This document shows, one piece after another, positions 1-9,628 of a stretch of 54,859 nucleotides of DNA. The position numbers and the translations under genes are program-made. How positions within the stretch are numbered: position 1 is the first letter of the stretch; the number at the start of each line of letters is the position of its first letter. Origin of the DNA: a virus; the IMG/VR virus record IMGVR_UViG_3300021077_000076, positions 1 through 54,859 of that record, one strand, 5' to 3'. Below the pieces are notes generated by a model that was given only the letters and a program-made list of their open reading frames with translations, was not told the DNA's origin and made no database searches.

Positions 1-185
1 GCCATCCACGCCCGCACGCGCGTGCCTCTCTCCGGAACATGGCGAGCGAAAAGCGGACCGCCGGGAAGGGGTTCCTGAAGCCTCTGCCAGCCTTCGTCGA
101 GTTGTTCCCGCGAGACATGTCCAAGCTCGCGCTCGACCAGCACGACGAAATTCTCGATCTTGCGCTCGCGGTTAGGCTCGATCAT
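1..185 (-). CDS. Hypothetical protein, 3' end beyond window
   Basis: An ATG at 185 opens a frame that stays open to the window edge, giving at least 61 residues starting MIEPNRERK. A good Shine-Dalgarno (GGGAGG) lies about 8 nt upstream. The start overlaps the last codons of the endolysin-like gene, as is usual for this genome. The visible part is charged and helical, with no recognisable domain. The product is incomplete, so no function can be proposed. Confidence 0.55.
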   Translation of the reverse strand, partial: MIEPNRERKIENFVVLVERELGHVSREQLDEGWQRLQEPLPGGPLFARHVPERGTRVRAWM

Positions 186-873
186 CACCAAGCCTCCCGG
201 TCGTTCTGGCGGGGTCGTCGTCGAGCTCTACGCGCAATCGATCGTCGCGTTCGATGGCACGTGCCACGTGCGTATTGGCCTTGTCGAGATCGCGCTTCGT
301 CTTGGCAAAAGCTGGCGGATCGAGCGCGATGGTGTCGTACTGCCGTCCGCTCGACGCATAGTCCTTGAGCAAATCGAAGTCGTTGGCTTCGATCCATTCC
401 ACCTCCCACCCATTCAGCGTGGCGTTTTTCTCCGCGATTTCGAGCGGACGTTGGTTGATGATGAATTCCTCCAGCACCGCGCGCGGCCGCAGTTCGCCCA
501 AGTTGGCCAGCAGGTAGCGCAGGCCGAACGCCCGCATCTGCGGCAGCGGCACGCTTGAATAGCTCTTGCCCTCGAAGTCGCAGCAGAGACGTTCCCTTGG
601 TTGTAGCGGACCAACGACATCGGCGAAGTGTTCGGCCTGCGTCGATGGGTCGGTCTCGGCGTGGAAGAAGTGATACCAGATCGCCATCGTGAAGCTCGGG
701 CAGTTGGCGCGGAACCCGTCCCGGTGCCGCTCGAACTGATCGTCAACGGCATGGGCTCCCTCGGTGGCCTTGGCCCCGAAGAATGTCGCCCCACTTGCCG
801 CCAGAGCAACCCAATCCCGGACGGGCTTCCAATGCGACACATCCGGGCCCCATGGCATTTGCGAGATGTCCAT
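172..873 (-). CDS. GH25-type lysozyme-like endolysin with embedded methyltransferase-like segment
   Basis: The first ~125 residues of the 233-aa product resemble glycoside hydrolase family 25 (muramidase) proteins: GPDVSHW with Asp11, KATEG at 35-39, YHFF at 67-70 and an acidic strand DFEG at 99-102. Residues ~138-199 do not fit GH25. They resemble the SAM-domain core of RlmI-like 23S rRNA cytosine methyltransferases, ending in the motif-IV sequence DPPAFAK (185-191). The last ~34 residues match neither. The gene follows the last tail gene with no gap, a usual place for a lysis enzyme. The GH25 domain looks C-terminally incomplete, so activity is doubtful. A chimeric assembly near the contig end is a real alternative. 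Confidence 0.6.
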   Translation of the reverse strand: MDISQMPWGPDVSHWKPVRDWVALAASGATFFGAKATEGAHAVDDQFERHRDGFRANCPSFTMAIWYHFFHAETDPSTQAEHFADVVGPLQPRERLCCDFEGKSYSSVPLPQMRAFGLRYLLANLGELRPRAVLEEFIINQRPLEIAEKNATLNGWEVEWIEANDFDLLKDYASSGRQYDTIALDPPAFAKTKRDLDKANTHVARAIERDDRLRVELDDDPARTTGRLGDDRA

Positions 874-3800
874 TTAACCCACCCTCCTTGCACTGAGCAT
901 ACTTCCCTGTCTCACGATAGACGGGTACGACCCATCCGCTGTCTGTTGCGCGAACTGCAGCAGGACGGTCCCATCTGTGTTGGCGATCAGAAGCCCGTCG
1001 ATCTCGATCAGGCCGCCGTTGAACCCGGCCGTGACTTGCGTGGCACCGAATTCCGTCTCGCTGGTCAGGACGTCCATCAGAGCGGGCGAATGTACGCTTT
1101 CTACGTCGGTGGCATAGACCTTGACCTCCGCGTGACCGTTGCCATCTCCGACGGATGCCGTTCCCGCCATCTTCCATCGCGCGCCACCGGTCTCCGAAAG
1201 ATCCACCCGCAAACGTGCGCGGAACTCGTACTGGTATCCAGCCTGTACCGTCACCTCCAGATCTGTGTTCGCCAGCACGACGCTCGTCGTGGAGAAGTCG
1301 TCCGCGAGCATGGAGAACTGCTCTTCGATGATCTGGGGTTGCCAGAAGGCGAAGCAGTAGGATCCCGAAGCACCTGGCCCAATCATCAGAGGTTGCCCGA
1401 TGCGGACGTTCTGCCCGCTCTTGAAGTCCGTCGGCGATGAGCGCGCGACGACCGTGCCAATGTTTCCCGGGTCGCCACTGAGGAACAGCCACTTTCCAAT
1501 CGCCGGCAAGGCGGTGCCTGGATCCATTCGGATCACCATCGTTTCGTCGTTCCCGACGATGACGTAGCCGCCCGTCACGTGGCTCACGTAGTCGTCGACG
1601 CTCACGGCATTGGTGAGGGCGACGCCTTGAAGGACGTTGCCGAAGCTTGCCGGGATGAGGCTGCCGTCGCTGAGCTGGACCCCGACTACTACGCCGACTG
1701 GGAACACGTAGTTCCCCGGCGACTCGCCCAATGGGTAGTCGAAGCTCTGATACTGCATCGGCTCGCCTCGTGGGCACGGCAGGATATCGTTGGCGTAGCC
1801 CTGTCCAGTCAGCGAACACAACACACGCTGCGCTCCGACGATCTCGAAGCCCGTCACACCGAGAGAGTCCCAAGTGAGGGACAGAAATTGCACGCCGAGA
1901 TCAACGTTGAAATAGAGCAGAGCACCGGTTCCGGCCAGCGGGCCGCCGTCGAAGTCGATGGTAGCCTCGTAGTGTCCAGTCAAGAGAGCTAGCAATGGTG
2001 AGTCGAAAACTTGGCCAAACGGATCGAGCAAGCTCCACACCTTGACGCGTGCCCCGTCCGGGCATTGGCCGATGCCCAGCACTGGGGAGATCGGAGCCTC
2101 GCTCGGACGCGTGAGCACGGCGATGTTGAACGACGACGCTTGCATTCCAGCCAGGAGTATTTGCGGTGGTTGACCGGGTGAGATCTGGCCGAGAACATCG
2201 TTGTCGTACACGCTCAACTGGCCTGGTGTTGATAGCGTGAGTGGTTGCCACACCTGACTGTGGCTTAATTCGATCGACTCCGACGCTTGCACATTGCCAC
2301 CGACCACGAGCTGTGAGAATCGGATCTCCAGGTTTTGCGCGTTCCCAGAGCTGAGGCCATGTGGATTGTAGAGACCGAACCCGGTATTGTTGGCCGACCC
2401 ACTCTCATCGGCGAGAAAGTTGTTGAACGACGACTGCCCGAACAGAGAGAGGTGGGCAAACTCGCAGCAAGTGTATTGCGCTCCGTTGCCCCACTGTCCC
2501 GCATAGGCGTTGTCGACATTCACACCGGCTGTTTCGACGACGCTATTGTTGGATCCCGTGGTCTGGCCTTCCACGTGCGCAAACATCAAAACGCCGGGAT
2601 TTTCGAGCCAGAGCTTGTCACCGGGGTTGACGGTGCCCTGCGTGAGTCGGACGTAGAAAATCGAGGAATTCTCGCTTTCGTCGGAGTGGTACCAGGCTCC
2701 CTGTCCCATCGCCGTCGTCACGCCCGGTTCCGTCGGATCCTCGCATCGCACGCGGAACGATCCCATATCAGTCAGCGCGGGAAAAGAGCCGATCGCGCCG
2801 GCCAGGGTGATGCTCGTGATGTCCGGCCAGTTCGCACCATACGCTGCTGACGAGAAGGCCAGAAACGAGCCATCAAGCTCGGTACCTGGAAACGCTGTCA
2901 CCAAGCCAAGTCGGATCCGATCCTCGGTGCTGTTGGTCAGATCTGACCCGCGGAAAATCTGACAGTTGTAGTCAACCATCGCGGTCCGATCGATCGTGCC
3001 GTGGTTGTCGCCCGGCATTTGGTCGTAGACCAAGCCACCGGCGATTGGCTTGCACAGCACCACGTATTTTCTCGTAGCGCCCACGGGAGGGATGATCGCG
3101 GCGAGACGGCCCATCGTCTTGATCGCTACGGGCGTGGTCCGGTCTGGCGTGAAGACACTCAGAGGTGGCGCGTCGATGTATCCGATGTTCGCGTCGTCAC
3201 CGGCGTTTCCGTCGAGGAAGAAGTACCGAATCAGGGTGCGATCCCAGTTCGCCACGTCGCCTACGCCACCACCACCGGACGCTGTGATTTGAATTTTCCG
3301 CACGCCTCCGTCAGTGACTGTCGCAAGGGTGACGTTCGCCCCCCCCTTCAGTTTCGTATCGAGGAACGCCGGATCCGGATCCGTCGAATTGGCCTTCACG
3401 TCGTGGGCATCGCCACCGCCACCACCGTCTGCAATCTTTCGGAACCATCGGTTTAGCATCTTGATGATGCCCTGCTGGATGAGCGGGTCAGCCTGGTCCT
3501 CGTTCGTTTCGAACGGCCCGATAAGACGCAAAGGCCGGCCATCGGGGTCAGTGATGTTTTCTAGGTAGGAGCATCCCCCGCGAATGATCGTTGCATCGGT
3601 GGCACCCCCATTGACCATACACCAAACGATGTAGGTGCCCTTGATGTCGACCGTGATATTCGCCGTCGGCGAGGTGCCGAGCGAAATCGGTTCAATGCCG
3701 GCGCCGCCAGATGCCGAGCCCTCGGGACGCCAGAGCATCCACTGATAGCTGTTGACCCCCGTGACGTCGCTCAGGGCGAACGACATCACCGATCCCGCCG

Positions 3801-3876
3801 CTGCGTCCTGCCTCCATGTGGTAGTCGGCGGGAGGGCGTCCTTCCGGACCTGAATGGTGACGCTTGAGAACGGCAT
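874..3876 (-). CDS. Large tail-associated structural protein (hypothetical)
   Basis: A 1000-residue protein, the largest in the window, encoded directly after the baseplate and wedge genes. It has glycine-rich linkers near residue 150 (GGGGG) and 205, and long beta-rich stretches without charged repeats. Such a protein at the distal end of a contractile-tail gene block is usually a tail fibre or baseplate-appendage protein, and that assignment rests on position. The start was chosen at MPFSSVTIQV, 3 nt after the upstream gene's stop. No catalytic motif was recognised. Confidence 0.7.
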   Translation of the reverse strand: MPFSSVTIQVRKDALPPTTTWRQDAAAGSVMSFALSDVTGVNSYQWMLWRPEGSASGGAGIEPISLGTSPTANITVDIKGTYIVWCMVNGGATDATIIRGGCSYLENITDPDGRPLRLIGPFETNEDQADPLIQQGIIKMLNRWFRKIADGGGGGDAHDVKANSTDPDPAFLDTKLKGGANVTLATVTDGGVRKIQITASGGGGVGDVANWDRTLIRYFFLDGNAGDDANIGYIDAPPLSVFTPDRTTPVAIKTMGRLAAIIPPVGATRKYVVLCKPIAGGLVYDQMPGDNHGTIDRTAMVDYNCQIFRGSDLTNSTEDRIRLGLVTAFPGTELDGSFLAFSSAAYGANWPDITSITLAGAIGSFPALTDMGSFRVRCEDPTEPGVTTAMGQGAWYHSDESENSSIFYVRLTQGTVNPGDKLWLENPGVLMFAHVEGQTTGSNNSVVETAGVNVDNAYAGQWGNGAQYTCCEFAHLSLFGQSSFNNFLADESGSANNTGFGLYNPHGLSSGNAQNLEIRFSQLVVGGNVQASESIELSHSQVWQPLTLSTPGQLSVYDNDVLGQISPGQPPQILLAGMQASSFNIAVLTRPSEAPISPVLGIGQCPDGARVKVWSLLDPFGQVFDSPLLALLTGHYEATIDFDGGPLAGTGALLYFNVDLGVQFLSLTWDSLGVTGFEIVGAQRVLCSLTGQGYANDILPCPRGEPMQYQSFDYPLGESPGNYVFPVGVVVGVQLSDGSLIPASFGNVLQGVALTNAVSVDDYVSHVTGGYVIVGNDETMVIRMDPGTALPAIGKWLFLSGDPGNIGTVVARSSPTDFKSGQNVRIGQPLMIGPGASGSYCFAFWQPQIIEEQFSMLADDFSTTSVVLANTDLEVTVQAGYQYEFRARLRVDLSETGGARWKMAGTASVGDGNGHAEVKVYATDVESVHSPALMDVLTSETEFGATQVTAGFNGGLIEIDGLLIANTDGTVLLQFAQQTADGSYPSIVRQGSMLSARRVG

Positions 3877-3879
3877 GGC

Positions 3880-5382
3880 TCACCTCGCGAGGCGGGGGAC
3901 GTTCATCTTGTAGGCCGTGGGCGTGATGCTGAGAATTCCAGTTGCCACGCCTTTGTAGTAGATCGTCGCAGCCTGGGCCGACGAAACGCGCACGAGCCGC
4001 TGCTGGAATTCGTCGTCGAGTTGTGCGATGGCGAATGAATCGGATCCACCGCCACAACTGACGCTTGCTAAGTCACCCGATGAGCTTCCCGCATACGCGA
4101 TGAATAATTCTACGACTGGAGACACCGCCGGTAGGGATCCAAGTGTCCACGCCGTATAGGAGACCTCGGGTGTGCTGATCGGCGTTTCTTTGAAGCCGTT
4201 CGTTACCGTCGCCTGCAAGGTCGCCACTTGGGTGACAGCTCCGCGAATCCAGTCTCCATCGTAGTAGGCGCGAACATTCGTTCCTGTTCCTGCGCCGTAG
4301 AATGCCAAACCTATGTAGACACAGGCTGCCCTTGGGAACGCAGTGGCCGGGCTCGCAATGGCAAGCGTTGCCTTCGGGTATCCAAGGGGATCGGGTGCCG
4401 TGGCCGAAAGGACCAGATGCACGGGAATCGGCGTCCCGCCCAGCGCCACTGGGCCATAGTTCATCATTGGCTGGTGCCGGCCACCGCACAGGTAGAGGTA
4501 ATAGGGTTTGTCGTTCCCGGGTGGTGCGTTAGTCGGAGGAGCCGCAGTGTCATTCTCTACGATGGCCTGGCCAGTTCCCTGGAACGTCAGCAGCTCGCCG
4601 TCAATGACGAGACGATGGACCACGGCGCTTCCGAGTGGCAGCACAGCACTCGCCAGCGTCAGCTTGGGCTCGCATCCATGGAGGATCCCGTGCTGGCTTG
4701 TGCCTGGAAACTCGATCACCCGCCACGCCCGGCGCACCGGCAGAAATGCCGTGGAGTCCGCTACTGCAGGCGGAACGAAGACGTCGAACAGTGCCAGCGT
4801 GCCTGCGGGAATTGTGGGGGGGACTGGGGCAGTCGCCGCCGTACCAGCGATCACGCTGATTGTCGCCAGCGGGTTTGATGTCTTATAGACGTTCTGCGGC
4901 GCCACTGTTCGCAGACTTGGATCAAGCAGAATGTTTCGGCTTGTGATGTCGGCGAGCTGGTCTCCAGGCGTTGCGACCACGGTGCAAATCACAGGGTGGG
5001 TCGCATCAGGCGTTCCGCCACCCGGCCAGCTGATAGTCTGTGCAGGCCAGCGCAGGAGCTGATAGCCCGAGATGTCCGGATTTGCTGGCGTCGCGGGTAG
5101 AACGCCCTCGCCAGCACCCAGGTCCATATCGAACACACCCGCAATTCCGTCAAGAGACGGCGGCTGCGTCGTGCCCGAAAGCGGCTGGCTGTTGGTCCCC
5201 TTTGCCCCAGCCCCAAAGTCGTCGAAGGTTCCAGAAGCCGGATCGTAGAAGTCGGCCCGCACACTGCGGCTCTGGGCGGCGTCCATTAACTCGCGCCCCG
5301 CCAGGGTCCCGATGCGGTTCAGATCGGTTGACAGGATCTGTTCCCGTGCGCTCTGGTTCATTCGTGAGGGGATACCGGCCAT
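3880..5382 (-). CDS. Tail/baseplate-distal structural protein (hypothetical)
   Basis: A 500-residue protein between the J-like baseplate gene and the 1000-aa tail protein. The N-terminus is helical and mentions of Asn/Arg-rich segments (MNQSAREQIL) give way to Pro/Gly/Ala-rich beta-type sequence. No enzymatic motif was seen. The gene order suggests a baseplate-fibre adaptor or fibre component. RBS-like AGGAAAA precedes the ATG. Confidence 0.65.
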   Translation of the reverse strand: MAGIPSRMNQSAREQILSTDLNRIGTLAGRELMDAAQSRSVRADFYDPASGTFDDFGAGAKGTNSQPLSGTTQPPSLDGIAGVFDMDLGAGEGVLPATPANPDISGYQLLRWPAQTISWPGGGTPDATHPVICTVVATPGDQLADITSRNILLDPSLRTVAPQNVYKTSNPLATISVIAGTAATAPVPPTIPAGTLALFDVFVPPAVADSTAFLPVRRAWRVIEFPGTSQHGILHGCEPKLTLASAVLPLGSAVVHRLVIDGELLTFQGTGQAIVENDTAAPPTNAPPGNDKPYYLYLCGGRHQPMMNYGPVALGGTPIPVHLVLSATAPDPLGYPKATLAIASPATAFPRAACVYIGLAFYGAGTGTNVRAYYDGDWIRGAVTQVATLQATVTNGFKETPISTPEVSYTAWTLGSLPAVSPVVELFIAYAGSSSGDLASVSCGGGSDSFAIAQLDDEFQQRLVRVSSAQAATIYYKGVATGILSITPTAYKMNVPRLAR

Positions 5383-5406
5383 GATGTTTTCCTTTCGCTC
5401 AGCCTA

Positions 5407-6858
5407 TCACAGGGTCATCTGGGTGACCCAAAAGGTGCCGACGGCCCGCAAGGTGTTTGAGACCGAGCTGGCCACCAAAAGTAAGATCGCTGCGACCTGG
5501 CCGCTGAAGTAGCCAAGCTTCTCCAACTCGAACGTCCGAAGCGGTAGACCGTCGATTGGCGCAATCCAATCCGTCACTATCACGCTGCTGTCAGCAAGAA
5601 TCATTGCAAACATAAACGCGTCTGTGCTGGGATCGATCGGTCCCACGGTCACCAGGCCCTGCCGTACCATCCAAGCGGATCCGGTCGGCGGCGCGAGTAC
5701 GAAGGCCATGGTTCCCGCCGGGTCTGCCACCACTTCGCCAACCCCACCAAGGCGCATGCTGTTCTCGACGTAGGTATCGAACTGGACCCCGCCCGCGCGC
5801 TTCACCCGGGCCTCCTCGCTGATCGCATGCAGAGCGGCCGTCAACGACGGCGCGAGCCCGATGTCCGGAAACCCCCAAGCTTGGTCATCGCAGAACGTAT
5901 CGTCACCGTAGCAGCCAGACCCGTCTGGCTCGGTCAGCTGACCTGCCACCGCAAGCCTGAAGTAGGCGCGGCCTTGTCGAAGGTCGGGGACCTCAAGCGT
6001 GCGAAACGGCTGCTTGCCGGTCAGGTCGTCACCAAGGGCGTCGTCGCAGAAGTCAGATTCTGCGAACAGAGAATCGGCAAAGACGAGCTCAAGCTCCATC
6101 CTCGCGGCGTCGCTGGACTGGTCCCGGTAGGGTTCGACCATGTACGTGTCCGGGAGCTGGCCCTGCGCCCCGTGGACCGCCTCCTGAATCGCCTTGGGTG
6201 TGGCGGCCTCTGGAATCAGCCTGACCCGCAGCCGGTACGCCTCTCCATCCTCGCCCGCCTGTCGCCGACAGCCCCGCTCGTCACCGTGCATCGACAGCCA
6301 GTCCATCTCGGCTCCGGTGACGGCGGTCGCAAACCCATAGGTGGTGTACCCACCCGGGCCTAGGATGACGTCGCTGACGCTGTCCAGAACCGCCGTGCTG
6401 AGCGGATCGATGATTGCGTCCACTGGGTCGCCTGGTGCCAGCACATCGTCAAAGACTGGGTCGGTGGTATTGGCCAGGTCAATCTGTCGAACTGTCCGCA
6501 GGGGCAGTAGGATGCTCGTCTGGTGGGCCGCCACGGGAACGTCAAGCGCCACCAGCAACTGAACGCCTCGCGCGTCAACGAACATGAACCCCTTGGGGAT
6601 CAGCGCCGTGGTCGTGAGATCAGGCCTGGTGATGGTCAGGTCGCAGGATCCTGACCTCCCAGTGGGCGCCGTGGAGATGGAGCACGCCTCCACCTGTTGC
6701 ATCACGGCCTTGCTCGTCGCTTCGGCGATGGCCAGCTTGGCGTTGATGATTGCCGCGCCGTCGGGAGTCGCCATGAAGTCCGACAGCCAATTCTCATCGC
6801 ACGTGCGGCGAAGCAGGGCCAAGCCATCGGCCTGAGTGAGGGGGCCGGAGTCACTCAT
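5407..6858 (-). CDS. Second baseplate J-like protein
   Basis: A 483-residue protein whose middle (about 205-230) contains YRLRVRLIPEAATPKAIQEA. This resembles the central region of Baseplate_J/gp47 wedge proteins, where a Tyr-Arg-x-Arg helix precedes the partially conserved domain. It is translationally coupled to the preceding, more typical gpJ homologue (stop at 6855 inside this start). Two adjacent J-like genes are common in large baseplates. The assignment is by partial motif and neighbourhood. Confidence 0.6.
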   Translation of the reverse strand: MSDSGPLTQADGLALLRRTCDENWLSDFMATPDGAAIINAKLAIAEATSKAVMQQVEACSISTAPTGRSGSCDLTITRPDLTTTALIPKGFMFVDARGVQLLVALDVPVAAHQTSILLPLRTVRQIDLANTTDPVFDDVLAPGDPVDAIIDPLSTAVLDSVSDVILGPGGYTTYGFATAVTGAEMDWLSMHGDERGCRRQAGEDGEAYRLRVRLIPEAATPKAIQEAVHGAQGQLPDTYMVEPYRDQSSDAARMELELVFADSLFAESDFCDDALGDDLTGKQPFRTLEVPDLRQGRAYFRLAVAGQLTEPDGSGCYGDDTFCDDQAWGFPDIGLAPSLTAALHAISEEARVKRAGGVQFDTYVENSMRLGGVGEVVADPAGTMAFVLAPPTGSAWMVRQGLVTVGPIDPSTDAFMFAMILADSSVIVTDWIAPIDGLPLRTFELEKLGYFSGQVAAILLLVASSVSNTLRAVGTFWVTQMTL

Positions 6859-7973
6859 ACAAAGGTGATCCCTGTGCTGAGGATTCGGATCATCACCGTC
6901 GGGTCGAACGGCACGACGTCACCTAGAGGATAAAGAAGGGCACCATCGGAGACGATCACCCCCGGAACGTTTTGCGCCGCCGAGATGAGCGCCGAGCGGA
7001 ACAGGATGCCGTTATCGGGACCGGGGGGCAGGAACTGCGAAACAGCTACGCAGACGGCACGCACGCGCGAGATCGCCAGCTTCTCGTCGAAGCCCAGCTT
7101 GAAGGCCAGGTGCCATTGGACAGTCTGGTACTCGACGGTCCCGCTCAGTACAAAGACCGGGATTCCAGCCGCCCGCCACTTGAGCAGCGAGTCCGAGACG
7201 GCCGTGACCATGGTGGAGGTCGCGTTGCCTGAGCGATCTCCGATCACGAGTTGCACGGCCCCAGCCGGGAATCCTCCGAGTGGGTTGACGATCTCAGTCG
7301 CCGTTGCCACGGCCACGCCCGGGACCTGCTTGGCGCCGTACTCGATTGCCCCAAGAATCGCCTTGCTGACAGTTGGGAAAAAGCCTCGGATCCGGCCGAG
7401 GAACTGGATATCGCTCTCGGTATCGGTTCCGCCCGCCGCCGGCCCTGGATTGTTGACCGTAATGGTCGAGTCAAACGGCCCAGTCGAGAAGGCGGTCACG
7501 GTGTTGGCGTTGACGTTCGTCGCCGAGCCCACCGTCGCGGCCGTGGCCGAGACCTGCACGATGGTGTCCCAGTCTCCAAAGGTAGCGTCCTGGTCAAGCC
7601 CGAACTGCACTCCGTCCGCCGTCTGCACGACCGACCCCGCCGAGTAGACACCCGGGGTGGCTACGCCGGGCATCGGCCGAGCCAGCACCAAGTCGACCGA
7701 TGCCGGCGTCGCGCTGAAGCGGGTCAAACCATATCGATCGTAAGCCTCCCGATCGAGCTGGGCACCGCGGGCCGTCTCGGCGAAGACCCCACGCATGGCT
7801 GCGGCCCCGCGCGAGGCCACCTCCTCGCCGATGACCGAGTCGATGCCGATGACGAGGTTCAGATCGCTGCCCGGAATGTCGGCCACTGCCGGGTTGAGCT
7901 TTATGTTTGGCGTCCCAGCGACGGCTGCCCGGCCCACCGCAAATAGAGAAGAGCGATCGACGAAAAGACTCAT
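6855..7973 (-). CDS. Baseplate wedge protein, gpJ family
   Basis: A 372-aa product beginning MSLFVDRSSL. Features typical of Baseplate_J are an early Asp-Arg-Glu-Ala-Tyr-Asp-Arg segment, the FSTGPFDS/NPGPAAGGTDTES region where a Gly-Gly-x-Asp-x-Glu motif is normally found, and an EYGAKQVPGV helix. The start at 7973 was preferred to a longer frame because its ATG overlaps the stop of the gp25-like gene (ATGA). It acts in the baseplate wedge that surrounds the hub and triggers sheath contraction. Confidence 0.85.
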   Translation of the reverse strand: MSLFVDRSSLFAVGRAAVAGTPNIKLNPAVADIPGSDLNLVIGIDSVIGEEVASRGAAAMRGVFAETARGAQLDREAYDRYGLTRFSATPASVDLVLARPMPGVATPGVYSAGSVVQTADGVQFGLDQDATFGDWDTIVQVSATAATVGSATNVNANTVTAFSTGPFDSTITVNNPGPAAGGTDTESDIQFLGRIRGFFPTVSKAILGAIEYGAKQVPGVAVATATEIVNPLGGFPAGAVQLVIGDRSGNATSTMVTAVSDSLLKWRAAGIPVFVLSGTVEYQTVQWHLAFKLGFDEKLAISRVRAVCVAVSQFLPPGPDNGILFRSALISAAQNVPGVIVSDGALLYPLGDVVPFDPTVMIRILSTGITFV

Positions 7974-8761
7974 GGGGTGACCCCTCCATTGGGCAAGGCC
8001 GAGGCACTGGCTGTCAGGTCCTGGCCGTCGGAAGTCTTCGCCCGTATCGTCAGCGCCAGCAGGCCGCGAGAATCCATCACGATGCTGGTCTGCGATTGCA
8101 CGACGTCGGGCTCTTGCTGCACCCCTTGGGCGAGGTCCGTCTTGATCGAGGTGAGGTTGTCGCGCGTGGCCGGCGTCTTGAAGTCGGTGGCCAGGCCGTA
8201 GCCGGGCAGGCATGCGAAGCTGTTCTTTTTGACCATCGCCCGCCGCAAGACGCGTTTCTTCGTGCCCGGCAATCCTTCGTGGTGGGCCCAATCCCCAGAA
8301 CTGTCCACGGTGATGCCTGGCTGAAACGGATCCGTCGCCAGGTCGACCAGCCCCGTCCGCCGGCGGATCTGCCGGGTGCGTACCGGACGGATGGCCCCGA
8401 CGAAGCTGGCCGAGTAGGGCGGACCAATCGCCAGCCCAAGCGCAGAGACGAGCGCCGGCTTGGCCGTCACCTGGTAGGTGAGCCCAACGACCAGCGGGTG
8501 GTCAGTCTGCACGTCCAGGGCGTACTCGCCGGGATTGAAGACCCCGAAGGCTGGGTATGCGATGACGTTCGGCAAGACTCCGACGCAGAACAAGGTAGCC
8601 CCGGTACCGACGGTAATCGTGACCCCGTAGTTGGCAGGGTTCCGCCCGTCGTCCAAAGCCGAGCTGCTCTTGTGCTTCGGCTCCGAGCTGAACACGACCC
8701 GCACCACCTGGCCGCCCACCGCGAGGGCGCGAACAACGTTGAAGGTGGTGATGAAGGGCAT
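7970..8761 (-). CDS. Baseplate wedge subunit, gp25/gpW-like C-terminal domain (putative)
   Basis: A 263-aa protein. The last ~100 residues (CLPGYGL..., DLAQGVQQEPDV..., LLALTIRAKT) have the order of elements seen in GPW/gp25 proteins: an FxxxYGxxL segment, a helix ending in EP-x-V, and an L-x-I-x-I-x-A terminal strand. The N-terminal ~150 residues are an extra domain of unknown role. It lies between the spike and gpJ genes, exactly where gp25 is found in P2-, Mu- and T4-like baseplate operons. Confidence 0.6.
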   Translation of the reverse strand: MPFITTFNVVRALAVGGQVVRVVFSSEPKHKSSSALDDGRNPANYGVTITVGTGATLFCVGVLPNVIAYPAFGVFNPGEYALDVQTDHPLVVGLTYQVTAKPALVSALGLAIGPPYSASFVGAIRPVRTRQIRRRTGLVDLATDPFQPGITVDSSGDWAHHEGLPGTKKRVLRRAMVKKNSFACLPGYGLATDFKTPATRDNLTSIKTDLAQGVQQEPDVVQSQTSIVMDSRGLLALTIRAKTSDGQDLTASASALPNGGVTP

Positions 8762-8785
8762 TGGGTGAATCCTATCACTCCGCGA

Positions 8786-9628
8786 CTATTTGGTCTTGGT
8801 CACCGTTGAGTTGAAGGTTGGGAGCTCGGCCAGGAATGCCGTGAAGGCAGCGAGAAGGGCAGAGAACCCTGGACCCAGCGGGGAGAGGGCTGGGTTAGCC
8901 GGGAGAGTAGCAGCGGTATAAAGCGCTGACGCAGCCGCTTCGGCCGCTCCAATGAAAGTGGTCTCCGCAACCGTTCGGGTCTGCCCGAGCTGCACCGGCT
9001 CGACCGCATCCGCCCCCCCCAGCTGTACCGATGGCGCCGTCACGACCGCCCCGCTCGAATCGAGGTCGATCTTGGTTCCGTTCGCGTTCAGCTCGATCGC
9101 CTTCGAGGTCGTGACCGTGGCATTGCCATCCTGGTCGAGCGTGACCTGGACGCCCCCAGCTGTCCTGATGTCGATCGGCACAGACTTCGCGTAGATAAGC
9201 AGCCGGTCGTTGCCGAAGATGGGCTTGCCGCTGTCGGTGGGCTGCCGGTTGGAGCGCGAGTGCAGGATGTTGGTGATGATCCCGCCGGTCAGATCGCCAT
9301 CGGGGAAGTCGCACTTCACAATGTCGCCCGGACGGATCGGAGCCAAGATGGTCACGTCGCCCGCCTGGATCCCGGCGTACCGGCAGGTGACCGGAATCAT
9401 CAGCGGCTCCAGCTTCACGTCGACGTCGACGCCGTCGCTGGCGTTCCAGACCGCCGCCTTGTCATTCGGGTTGAACTCTCCCGTTTCGGTGTCGACCGTC
9501 GCGACGGTGCCGTTGCTACACCAGTAGCGCAGGTCTGCTCCCACGCTGCGGGCCGCCTTCCGGAAGTTCTCCGAGTCGATGCTGTTGCGGATGTTGGTCC
9601 CGAAGCGATGCCGTGTCGCCGCCATCAC
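8786..9628 (-). CDS. Baseplate spike/central hub protein, gpV-like
   Basis: A 280-aa protein with an OB-fold-like core around residues 75-125 (IRPGDIVKCDFPDGD followed by GGIITNI), as in phage baseplate assembly protein V and VgrG/gp5 spikes. A repetitive beta region follows (IDIRTAGG, VTLDQDGNATVT, IDLDSSGAVV), typical of the triple-stranded beta-helix. The C-terminus is Ala/Leu-rich. The start overlaps the stop of the upstream hub gene by 4 nt. It probably forms the membrane-piercing tip. Confidence 0.8.
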   Translation of the reverse strand: MMAATRHRFGTNIRNSIDSENFRKAARSVGADLRYWCSNGTVATVDTETGEFNPNDKAAVWNASDGVDVDVKLEPLMIPVTCRYAGIQAGDVTILAPIRPGDIVKCDFPDGDLTGGIITNILHSRSNRQPTDSGKPIFGNDRLLIYAKSVPIDIRTAGGVQVTLDQDGNATVTTSKAIELNANGTKIDLDSSGAVVTAPSVQLGGADAVEPVQLGQTRTVAETTFIGAAEAAASALYTAATLPANPALSPLGPGFSALLAAFTAFLAELPTFNSTVTKTK

